From contig NZ_JABMKW010000008.1 of the NCBI RefSeq assembly GCF_013204795.1, positions 62,001 through 126,000 on the forward strand: 64,000 bases of DNA, given 5' to 3'. How positions within the stretch are numbered: the first letter of the stretch is position 1; every line of letters starts with the position of its first letter. Source of the stretch: Pedobacter panaciterrae. GTDB lineage: Bacteria > Bacteroidota > Bacteroidia > Sphingobacteriales > Sphingobacteriaceae. The notes below the pieces were generated by a model, which was not told where the DNA came from, did no database searches, and was given only the letters and a program-made list of their open reading frames with translations. Shown piece after piece: positions 51,324 to 58,502 of this stretch. The translations under genes and the position numbers were made by a program.

Positions 51324-53248
51324 TTACTTTCTAGTTCCATTATTTCAGAAGCTAGGTCTTCCCAGGTATTTTGGGCAGTATCCAACTTATGCTTGGCAGC
51401 TAAATATTTTTTATTTGTTTCAGCAAGTTTACCTGCATCCGAATAAATTGCTTCATCAGCAATCTCGGCTTCTATAGACTTAACATCCGATTCAAAAGTT
51501 GCAATCTCAACCTCAATTTTTTTCAGTTGATCATTTAGCTTTTTAAGCTGTTGCAAACTGTTTGGAGTAGCAGGTTGTTTTTCTTCTAAGGCCTTTTTAA
51601 CTTCTTTTACCTCTTTATCAGGTCTTACAGGAACACTGGAAGGTTTTGCAGGAGGTCTTTTGCTATTCCATTCTTCGTATTCAGCATATGTTCCCGGATA
51701 TTCTTTAATGTCTTTGTCTTCTATGAACCAAATTTTATTAGCAACATTATCTAAGAAATACCTATCGTGAGATACCGCAATAAAAGTACCTTCATATTGC
51801 TGTAATGCCTGAATCAGGATGTTTACAGATTGTATGTCAAGATGGTTGGTCGGCTCATCCAGGATCAGGAAGTTAGAGTCAGTTGTTAGCGATTTAGCTA
51901 AAGCAACCCTTGATTTTTCACCTCCCGACAATACACGGATCTTTTTGAAAACATCATCACCGGTGAAAAGAAAACATCCTAATATACCACGCAATTCCGT
52001 GTCGGTATGTTTAGGTGCAAAGGCCTGTAATTCTTCAAGAATAGTGTTCTCAAGGTGTAACGACTCCAATTGATGCTGAGCAAAAAATGTAGTAGTAACA
52101 TTATGACCTGTTTCACATTTACCTGTAAAGCCTTCGGCACCTGCTATAATTCTAAGCAAGGTCGATTTACCCTTACCGTTAGCACCAATCAAAGCAATTT
52201 TATCGCCTTTTTCAATCACGCCTTCTGCATTTTCAAGAATCTCTACATTAGGGTAGCTTTTTGTGGCGCCTTCAATTCTGATTACATGACGGCCAGATGG
52301 TTTGGAGAATTTAAACTGGAAGTTTACAGTAGGATTGTCATCATCCACGTCTTCCACACGCTCCATTCTATCCAATGCTTTCATCCTCGACTGAGCCATT
52401 TTAGCTTTAGAAGCTTTTGCTTTAAAACGTTCAATTAAGCGCTCTTCCTGCTTAATTTTAGCTTGTTGATTTTTAAATTCTCCTTTTTGAATTTCACCGC
52501 GCAGTGCTTTTTCTTCAAGGTAGAAACTGTAATTACCGGCATAAGAAGTTAGTTTTCCTTTGCGCGATTCAACAGTTTTGTTTACTACCTTATCCAGAAA
52601 ATACCTATCGTGAGAAACAATTACAATAGCACCTTCAAAGGTTCCAAGATAAGTTTCTAACCATTTAATAGACGGTAAATCCATGTGGTTGGTAGGCTCA
52701 TCAAGTAATAAAATATCAGGTGTTTGCAATAGAATTTTGGCAAGCATAACGCGCATGCGCCAACCTCCCGAAAAGGTATTTAGCGGTCTTAACTGATCCT
52801 GGGTACTAAAACCCAAACCAGCTAAAATCTCATTAGCTCTATATTCTATATTGTATCCATCTAAAGCTTCAAATTCCTGTTGCTTATCGCTCAGTTTATT
52901 TAAAACCTCTTCAGAATAATCTGTTTCTATTTTTTTAAGTAATACCTCAATCTCATCGTGCAATTGGTTCTGGCGTTCAAAAGCCTCCATTGCAACGTGT
53001 AATATACTATGGTGAGAATCGTAAGAAAGTAAATCCTGGTTTAAGTAACCTATTTTTAAGTCTTTAGACATAGAAATAGTACCCGAAGAAGGAGCATACT
53101 CACCTACTATTATTTTTAAAAGTGTAGATTTTCCTGTTCCATTGGCACCAATTAGCCCAACGCGGTCGCCCGGTTTAATGTGCCAGTTTGCCTCGTCATA
53201 TAAGGCTCTGGAGCCTATCAGGAATGTTAAGTCGTTTATCGAAATCAT
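51320..53248 (-). CDS. ABC-F family ATP-binding protein
   Basis: A 642-residue cytoplasmic protein from ATG 53246-53248, with two ABC domains and no membrane part. Walker A is GANGTGKST in the first and GANGKGKST in the second; signature sequences are [10 protein letters not shown] and LSGGEKSRV; Walker B segments are [12 protein letters not shown] and [12 protein letters not shown]. The P-site tRNA interaction linker lies between the domains (about 240-320, rich in Lys and Arg), and a C-terminal coiled coil follows (about 570-642). ABC-F proteins act on stalled ribosomes. It heads a two-gene unit with the T9SS plug protein. Its promoter core is TATTTTTGCAGCC, eight bases before the ATG. Confidence 0.95.
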   Translation of the reverse strand: MISINDLTFLIGSRALYDEANWHIKPGDRVGLIGANGTGKSTLLKIIVGEYAPSSGTISMSKDLKIGYLNQDLLSYDSHHSILHVAMEAFERQNQLHDEIEVLLKKIETDYSEEVLNKLSDKQQEFEALDGYNIEYRANEILAGLGFSTQDQLRPLNTFSGGWRMRVMLAKILLQTPDILLLDEPTNHMDLPSIKWLETYLGTFEGAIVIVSHDRYFLDKVVNKTVESRKGKLTSYAGNYSFYLEEKALRGEIQKGEFKNQQAKIKQEERLIERFKAKASKAKMAQSRMKALDRMERVEDVDDDNPTVNFQFKFSKPSGRHVIRIEGATKSYPNVEILENAEGVIEKGDKIALIGANGKGKSTLLRIIAGAEGFTGKCETGHNVTTTFFAQHQLESLHLENTILEELQAFAPKHTDTELRGILGCFLFTGDDVFKKIRVLSGGEKSRVALAKSLTTDSNFLILDEPTNHLDIQSVNILIQALQQYEGTFIAVSHDRYFLDNVANKIWFIEDKDIKEYPGTYAEYEEWNSKRPPAKPSSVPVRPDKEVKEVKKALEEKQPATPNSLQQLKKLNDQLKKIEVEIATFESDVKSIEAEIADEAIYSDAGKLAETNKKYLAAKHKLDTAQNTWEDLASEIMELESK

Positions 53249-53255
53249 GTGGCTG

Positions 53256-53263
53256 CAAAAATA
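53256..53263 (-). promoter_or_regulatory. Promoter -7 core of the ABC-F gene
   Basis: TATTTTTG matches TAnnTTTG exactly and is followed by CAGCC; the same 13 bases occur at the tRNA-Cys promoter. The predicted leader is only a few bases. Confidence 0.55.
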
Positions 53264-53287
53264 CAAACAAATTCCTATCTTCGTCCC

Positions 53288-54319
53288 ATGTACCGTTTAA
53301 TTAAGCCTATATTTTTTCAATTTGACCCCGAAAAAGTGCATTATTTCGTCGTTAAGCGACTGAAATGGTTTCATGAACACTTTCCGCTTGGCGAAACTAT
53401 CCTCAGAGGAAGCTTTGATGTGAACATTAAAGGTCTTGAACGCGAAGTTTTTGGTATCAAATTTAAGAATCCTGTAGGCTTAGCCGCCGGCTTCGATAAA
53501 AACGGTGAGTACATAGAGGCACTAAGTGATCTTGGGTTTGGATTTATTGAGGTAGGTACTGTAACTCCATTGCCGCAACCTGGTAACGATAAGCCAAGGA
53601 TGTTCCGCCTGGAAGATGATAGCGCAATTATCAACCGAATGGGTTTTAACAACAAAGGTGTAGATACACTTGCTGAAAGGCTAAGGCTGTTAAAAAGTAA
53701 AAATAGCGATATTGTTGTAGGTGGTAACATTGGTAAAAATAAAAATACCCCAAATGAGGATGCATTAAGTGATTACATAAAATGCTTTGACCGCTTATTT
53801 GAGGTAGTCGATTATTTTGTAGTAAACGTAAGCTCTCCAAATACTCCGGGATTAAGGGCTTTACAAGAAAAAGAACCATTGATGGAGCTGTTAAATACTT
53901 TACAGCAACGCAATAATAAGAATAACATCAGCAGGCCAATTCTGCTTAAAATAGCACCCGATCTTACCAATGAACAATTGGACGATATTGTTGAAATTGT
54001 AATGACTACAGGTATCGCGGGAGTAATTGCTACCAACACAACTATAGATAGAAGTAGCCTGCAAAGTCCGGAGCCGCTTAAGAGCGAAATGGGTGGTTTA
54101 AGTGGTAAGCCACTAACACATCGTTCTGTTGAGGTGGTTAGGTATTTATCTACCAAGTCAAACAAAGCATTTCCAATAATTGGCGTAGGTGGGATTCATT
54201 CTCCTAAAGATGCACGGGATATGCTTGATGCAGGTGCTTCATTAGTTCAACTGTATACCGGTTTCATTTACGAAGGCCCAGGGCTAATCAAAAGGATTTG
54301 TAAAGAGCTGTTAAGATAA
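53288..54319 (+). CDS. pyrD: Dihydroorotate dehydrogenase (quinone), class 2
   Basis: A 343-residue flavoprotein starting at ATG 53288 ([23 protein letters not shown]), an N-terminal helix pair that anchors class 2 enzymes to the inner membrane. FMN-binding and active-site segments: [44 protein letters not shown], and [12 protein letters not shown] with the class 2 catalytic serine; later GLSGKPL and GVGGI. It oxidises dihydroorotate to orotate in pyrimidine synthesis, passing electrons to menaquinone. It is divergent from the ABC-F gene with 39 bp between the starts. TATCTTCG, one mismatch from the -7 core, lies just upstream. Confidence 0.97.
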   Translation: MYRLIKPIFFQFDPEKVHYFVVKRLKWFHEHFPLGETILRGSFDVNIKGLEREVFGIKFKNPVGLAAGFDKNGEYIEALSDLGFGFIEVGTVTPLPQPGNDKPRMFRLEDDSAIINRMGFNNKGVDTLAERLRLLKSKNSDIVVGGNIGKNKNTPNEDALSDYIKCFDRLFEVVDYFVVNVSSPNTPGLRALQEKEPLMELLNTLQQRNNKNNISRPILLKIAPDLTNEQLDDIVEIVMTTGIAGVIATNTTIDRSSLQSPEPLKSEMGGLSGKPLTHRSVEVVRYLSTKSNKAFPIIGVGGIHSPKDARDMLDAGASLVQLYTGFIYEGPGLIKRICKELLR

Positions 54320-54380
54320 TCCCTTCTCCGGTTTTTGTGCGCGATCCTAAAACGACATAGGCATGCCTTGTTAATGATAA

Positions 54381-54434
54381 AGGTCGTTCAGAGTCTTTTC
54401 AAAGTCGTTTAAGAGTCGTCTGAAAGTCGTTTAA
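54381..54434. repeat. Degenerate 11-bp tandem repeat (five units)
   Basis: After a 10-base first unit (54381-54390), four 11-base units follow in register (54391, 54402, 54413, 54424) with the core rAGTCGTTTAA. Units three and five are identical (AAGTCGTTTAA). It lies between the end of pyrD and a terminator and is not in a plausible reading frame. Confidence 0.75.
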
Positions 54435-54451
54435 AAAATGAGCATAAAAAA

Positions 54452-54476
54452 AGCATCCCTGTTTTTCAGAGATGCT
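54452..54476 (-). terminator. Intrinsic terminator of the tRNA-Cys/small protein unit
   Basis: On the minus strand AGCATC-CTG pairs with CAG-GATGCT around an A-rich loop with one mismatch, followed by seven Ts. On the plus strand it could also stop pyrD transcripts. Confidence 0.8.
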
Positions 54477-54500
54477 CTAATTTCTTTTTAGAAAAGAAAC

Positions 54501-54677
54501 TTATGCTTTAGCAGTAAGTTTTAATAAGACCGCGTTGTTTTTAGCTAACTGATCTGTTGTAGATTGACGTGAACGGCTACCCAATTCGATGTTAGTAGCA
54601 AGTTTTAAGTTTTTCACATCTAATTTTGCGAAAGTTTTATTTCTTCTGTCTTTTCTTTTTAATCTGGTAACTGCCAT
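54501..54677 (-). CDS. Small basic conserved-looking protein (58 residues)
   Basis: A short gene with ATG at 54675-54677 and stop at 54501-54503, encoding a 58-residue protein that begins MAVTRLKRKDRRNKTFAKLD and ends LLKLTAKA. It is very basic at the N-terminus (Arg/Lys cluster at residues 5-14), soluble and without cysteine, like a small ribosomal or RNA-binding protein. I recognise the general look of a Bacteroidota-restricted ribosome-associated protein but cannot name it. It lies 31 bp downstream of tRNA-Cys on the same strand, with a full promoter before the tRNA and a terminator after the stop, so it is probably co-transcribed. Confidence 0.8.
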   Translation of the reverse strand: MAVTRLKRKDRRNKTFAKLDVKNLKLATNIELGSRSRQSTTDQLAKNNAVLLKLTAKA

Positions 54678-54708
54678 GTTAATCTTTTTTTATTTATTAT
54701 AAATCTTG

Positions 54709-54779
54709 AGGTCGAGAGCGGATTCGAACCGCTGTAGGAGGTTTTGCAGACCTCTGCCTAGCCACTCGGCCACTCGACC
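54709..54779 (-). tRNA. tRNA-Cys (anticodon GCA)
   Basis: The minus-strand sequence folds as a full cloverleaf of 71 bases without encoded CCA. The acceptor is GGTCGAG/CTCGACC (7 bp, perfect) and the anticodon stem GAGGT/ACCTC holds loop CTGCAAA, giving anticodon GCA. The T-arm is AGCGG-TTCGAAT-CCGCT. The discriminator base is U73, the identity base for cysteine. Confidence 0.97.
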
Positions 54780-54797
54780 CTACTGAAATTCAGGCTG

Positions 54798-54827
54798 CAA
54801 AAATAGTAAATAATACTTATTATGCAA
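54798..54827 (-). promoter_or_regulatory. Consensus promoter of tRNA-Cys
   Basis: TTG (54827-54825), 19 bases, then TATTTTTG (54805-54798) match both Bacteroidota promoter elements with standard spacing. The start would be about 14 bases before the tRNA. This is the best promoter match in the window. Confidence 0.75.
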
Positions 54828-54828
54828 T

Positions 54829-55578
54829 TTATTTCTGCAAATTTCTATTAATATCTGCACAAAGAATTGCTGCCGATATTGCAACGTTCAATGACTCAGC
54901 CTCTCCAACCCTTGGTATTGTTACCGGATTGGTAATTAAATTTATGATTTCGGGTGTTATCCCTTGTCCTTCATTACCCAAAATCACGATGCCTTCATTT
55001 CCCCATTTTGTTTCATAAATACTCGTTCCATTAAGAACTGCACCAAAAATAGGTACTTTAATATCTTTTAAAAATCCAGAAAGTTCTTCGTAATAAACAT
55101 TTACCCTGCTCAAAGATCCCATTGTAGCCTGTACTGTTTTTGGGTTATAAATTTCAACGGTGTTGTTAGAACATATAATCTGTTTAAACCCAAACCAATC
55201 GGCTGTGCGAATAATAGTACCCAGATTACCCGGATCCTGAACTCCATCAAGCACCAAAGAAAATGATCCTTTTAGACTACTTATATCAAAACTGCGGCTT
55301 TTAGGGATGTGTACAAGAGCCAGTACACCTTGCGGAGTTTGTAAAGTACTAATCTTATCCAGTTCGGCGTTGTTTATTTCAAATAACTTTATATTTGCAG
55401 GCAAATTGGGCAGTAAAGACTGATATTGAGCCAGATAATAAATGCTATGTATTTGGTATGAAGATTGAATAAACTCTACAATAGATTTTATACCTTCAAT
55501 AATAAATATCCCATTTTCTTTACGGTACTTTTTTTGATGTAACGATTTTATAAACCCTATCTGAGATTTTGAAAGCAT
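54829..55578 (-). CDS. TrmH/SpoU family RNA methyltransferase
   Basis: A 249-residue SPOUT enzyme from ATG 55576-55578 (MLSKSQIGFIKSLHQKKYRKENGIFIIEG). The N-terminal substrate-binding domain (about 1-85) is followed by the knotted SPOUT domain with DGVQDPGNLGTIIRTADWFG (motif 1), VILGNEGQGI (motif 2) and GEAESLNVAISAAIL (motif 3). It would 2'-O-methylate ribose in rRNA or tRNA with SAM; the exact site cannot be told. Its start codon lies inside the first codons of the divergent tamL gene (ATGs nine bases apart on opposite strands). It ends beside the tRNA-Cys promoter. Confidence 0.93.
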   Translation of the reverse strand: MLSKSQIGFIKSLHQKKYRKENGIFIIEGIKSIVEFIQSSYQIHSIYYLAQYQSLLPNLPANIKLFEINNAELDKISTLQTPQGVLALVHIPKSRSFDISSLKGSFSLVLDGVQDPGNLGTIIRTADWFGFKQIICSNNTVEIYNPKTVQATMGSLSRVNVYYEELSGFLKDIKVPIFGAVLNGTSIYETKWGNEGIVILGNEGQGITPEIINLITNPVTIPRVGEAESLNVAISAAILCADINRNLQK

Positions 55579-57962
55579 ACTATAATAATAAAAGGAATGT
55601 CCATTTTCATGCAATATTACTATTTATTCTGGTTTTTGTTACGGGATGCTCCTCAACAAAATATATTGCGGACTACCAATCTATTGTTAAAAATGTAGAA
55701 ATTGACAGCATAGATAAAGCTTTTGAGGAAGAAGCACTCAATTATATTCAAAAAGATATCAGGCCCACATCTACAATTGGTATCAATGTTATTATTTATA
55801 ACATGTTCAATACTAAAGATGGCCGTTATAAAACTTCCAATATAAAACCGCTTGGTACGCCTCCTCCAATTCTTGATAGTGCATTGGTAGAGATCTCCCG
55901 CGGTCAAATTGAAAGATTTCTGATGAGCAAAGGGTATTTTATGGCGAAAGTAAAATCAGAGATAAAGGTTAAAAAGAAACGTGCTGATGTTTTTTTTAAG
56001 GCAAGTCCGGGGCCTGTTTTTCATGTCAATAAAATAAAGTATGAAATCGCTGATGAACTTGTTAATAAATTCTACATGGAAAGTAGGGCCGCTGAAACTT
56101 TTCTGAAAGAGGGGATGAGGTATGATGATGATTCTTTAGCCCACGAACGTGATCGAATCTATACTGTGATGAAGGAGAAGGGCTATTTCGATTTCGCGAG
56201 GCCATACGTAAAATACGAGGTCGATTCGAACTTAAATTCCAGCAAGGCTAATGTTACTCTGATTATAGATAACCCTCAGGATAAACCCAAGCATGAGCAG
56301 TTTTATATTGGTGAGACCAACGTAATTATTGCCCCAAATGCAGATGGTTTTCCTGATACGCTTAACATGAACGATAAGGTTTTTAGGGGTTTAAGGTATA
56401 CCGACCTCTCTAAAAAGTTTCGGAGGAATCCTATAGTACGGTATAACTTTCTTCATCAGGGCGAGATTTATAATATCTACAATGAGAACCTTACCTATGA
56501 TCGTATGTATGAGCTTAACGTTTTTAAAAATGTTAAGATAGATTATAACAGGCCAAAAGACAGTGTCAATAAAGTGTTCCCGGTTATCCAGTTAATTCCT
56601 CAAAAAATAATGAGCAACCGGGTAGAGGGGGAGGTGCCTTTTAATGCCGGTACTGTTGGTTTTACTTTATCAAATACGTATACAAACAACAACATGTTCC
56701 GCGGGGCTGAACGATTTGAATTTCAGGTTAAAGGAGGACTGCAATCCAGAATTGGGCAGGGGAATTCAATATTCAAGGATATTTATCAGCGCGATTTTTC
56801 AATTAGTGCTAATCTGACCGTTCCCAGATTAATGTTGCCGTTTATTACTGCCAGACCGGGCAGAAGAGGTGGTATGCCACATACCATATTCTCTACCAGT
56901 TACGTATATGCACAGCAAAAAAGTTTTTTTGAACGCCATGTATTTCTTAGTTCGCTAACTTACGAATTTGTAGAATCGAAATCTAAATACCATTCTGTGA
57001 CCCCTTTAAACTTTGAGTATAGATTTGGAGGACTTCTTTTTGATGCTGAAGATCCAAATAATAAAGGAGAGTTACTTAAGAATTTTTATAATCTTTTATT
57101 GTTAGACAGAAGAGATATCACCCTTGGTATCAAATACACATATTCCCTAAATGCCGATAAACTGCTGACAAATGAAAGCTTTATTTATTTTAGGGGAAGC
57201 ATGGATTTAGCTGGTAACATGTTACAACTGGCAACAAGTCTTACTGGTAATAAAGCTAATCTGAAAGATAGTGTATATGCTACAATATTTGGATTGCCGT
57301 TTAACCAATATATGCGGCCGGAGATAGATTTGCGCTGGTATAAAAACCTTGGGGGAGAGAAACAGTTTGTTGCCCGTTTAAACAGCGGAATTGGCTATGC
57401 TTATGGTAACTCTAATTCGGTCCCGTTCGAGAAATTGTTCTTCGCAGGAGGTTCAAGCGGCATTAGGGCCTGGCAGGCCAGAACCCTGGGGCCTGGAAAT
57501 TATGATAGGGGAAAGGCGCTTGATACTGATACCTTAAGAAGAGCATTATATGGCCTTGATCAGCTTGGCGAGCTGCATATTGAGGCGAATTTAGAATACA
57601 GATATAAACTCTTGAATAAGTTTTTTGGAGCCAAATTGAAAGGTGCTGTGTTTTTAGATGCCGGTAACGTATGGAATGTGACCAGAACCGGTACGCCATC
57701 TACCTATTTTGATTTCAAAAAACTGGGCAGTCAAATTGCCCTGGGCACTGGTATGGGTTTCAGGTACGATGTGCAGTACTTTGTATTTAGGTTTGATGTG
57801 GGTTTAAAACTTAAAGACCCACAGTTTGAAGGTTCCGATCAATGGATGTTCAAACGATTCTTTACTGGAAATAAGAAGTTTAAAGACGATTATTACCTTA
57901 CCCATAGTCCGGAAAGGTATCGCTTTGTGCAATACAATTTTGGTATAGGAATGCCTTTTTAA
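55569..57962 (+). CDS. Lipidated TamA/Omp85 family outer-membrane protein (TamL-like)
   Basis: A 797-residue Omp85-superfamily protein with a lipobox (FVTGC, Cys27) in place of a normal signal cleavage, the mark of the Bacteroidota TamL variant. POTRA-like repeats are visible (residues about 85-250: VEISRGQIERFLMSKGYFMAKVKSEI, then HERDRIYTVMKEKGYFDFARPYVKYEV), followed by a surface-antigen barrel with FFAGGSSGIRAWQARTLGPG, the conserved lid-loop region, and GVFLDAGNVW-type AVFLDAGNVWN. It would take part in inserting outer-membrane proteins. No TamB gene is adjacent. The start overlaps the divergent methyltransferase start. Confidence 0.9.
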   Translation: MKAYYNNKRNVHFHAILLFILVFVTGCSSTKYIADYQSIVKNVEIDSIDKAFEEEALNYIQKDIRPTSTIGINVIIYNMFNTKDGRYKTSNIKPLGTPPPILDSALVEISRGQIERFLMSKGYFMAKVKSEIKVKKKRADVFFKASPGPVFHVNKIKYEIADELVNKFYMESRAAETFLKEGMRYDDDSLAHERDRIYTVMKEKGYFDFARPYVKYEVDSNLNSSKANVTLIIDNPQDKPKHEQFYIGETNVIIAPNADGFPDTLNMNDKVFRGLRYTDLSKKFRRNPIVRYNFLHQGEIYNIYNENLTYDRMYELNVFKNVKIDYNRPKDSVNKVFPVIQLIPQKIMSNRVEGEVPFNAGTVGFTLSNTYTNNNMFRGAERFEFQVKGGLQSRIGQGNSIFKDIYQRDFSISANLTVPRLMLPFITARPGRRGGMPHTIFSTSYVYAQQKSFFERHVFLSSLTYEFVESKSKYHSVTPLNFEYRFGGLLFDAEDPNNKGELLKNFYNLLLLDRRDITLGIKYTYSLNADKLLTNESFIYFRGSMDLAGNMLQLATSLTGNKANLKDSVYATIFGLPFNQYMRPEIDLRWYKNLGGEKQFVARLNSGIGYAYGNSNSVPFEKLFFAGGSSGIRAWQARTLGPGNYDRGKALDTDTLRRALYGLDQLGELHIEANLEYRYKLLNKFFGAKLKGAVFLDAGNVWNVTRTGTPSTYFDFKKLGSQIALGTGMGFRYDVQYFVFRFDVGLKLKDPQFEGSDQWMFKRFFTGNKKFKDDYYLTHSPERYRFVQYNFGIGMPF

Positions 57963-57971
57963 GCGCTCTGC

Positions 57972-58502
57972 TTAAAACATTCGCTTTAAGCCATCAAATA
58001 TAGTCTCGAAGAAAGTAGACAGGTTTAAACCGTTGCTGTGATTAAAGTAGATGAATATTAAAAGGATAATCACTGCAGCTATAATGAACTTCCTAAATGC
58101 AAAAGCCAAAAAGATGATCAGTGCAGGGAATAATATTAACCACATACTGTTGATCACATACGGAGTTAAGGTGCCGTCCTTTTTATGAACATATAAAAGT
58201 TTGCTGTGGGTGCCAGTATCGTTCTGATGTTTTATATATACAAAGGCCGACCGTTCCAATTGTAATGGCAGCACACCAACACCTCCATTAAATTTAATAG
58301 GCTGGGTAAAACCGCTTACACTAAAAGTGTAAGTGCCATTAATCTTTTCTATAGGTATATCTAAAGAATCAGCTGCTATAATGGCAAGCTTGCTGTTTTT
58401 GAGCAGGCTCTCTTTAACTATAAAATTATTGATGTCTGCATTTTGAGCAAAGCCGGAAACACACATTACCAACAGCAATATCAACAAATATATTCTTCTC
58501 AT
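57972..58502 (-). CDS. Small exported/membrane protein, partner of the patatin-like protein
   Basis: A 176-residue protein with a signal peptide (LVMCVSGFA before QNADINNF), a soluble beta-rich middle part (about 25-120), two adjacent membrane helices (about 121-155, MWLILFPALIIFLAFAFRKFIIAAVIILLIFIY) and a short tail. I do not recognise the family. Its start overlaps the stop of the patatin-like gene by four bases, so the pair is translationally coupled and probably functionally linked. Location in the inner or outer membrane is uncertain; two strong helices suggest the inner membrane facing the periplasm. Confidence 0.8.
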   Translation of the reverse strand: MRRIYLLILLLVMCVSGFAQNADINNFIVKESLLKNSKLAIIAADSLDIPIEKINGTYTFSVSGFTQPIKFNGGVGVLPLQLERSAFVYIKHQNDTGTHSKLLYVHKKDGTLTPYVINSMWLILFPALIIFLAFAFRKFIIAAVIILLIFIYFNHSNGLNLSTFFETIFDGLKRMF

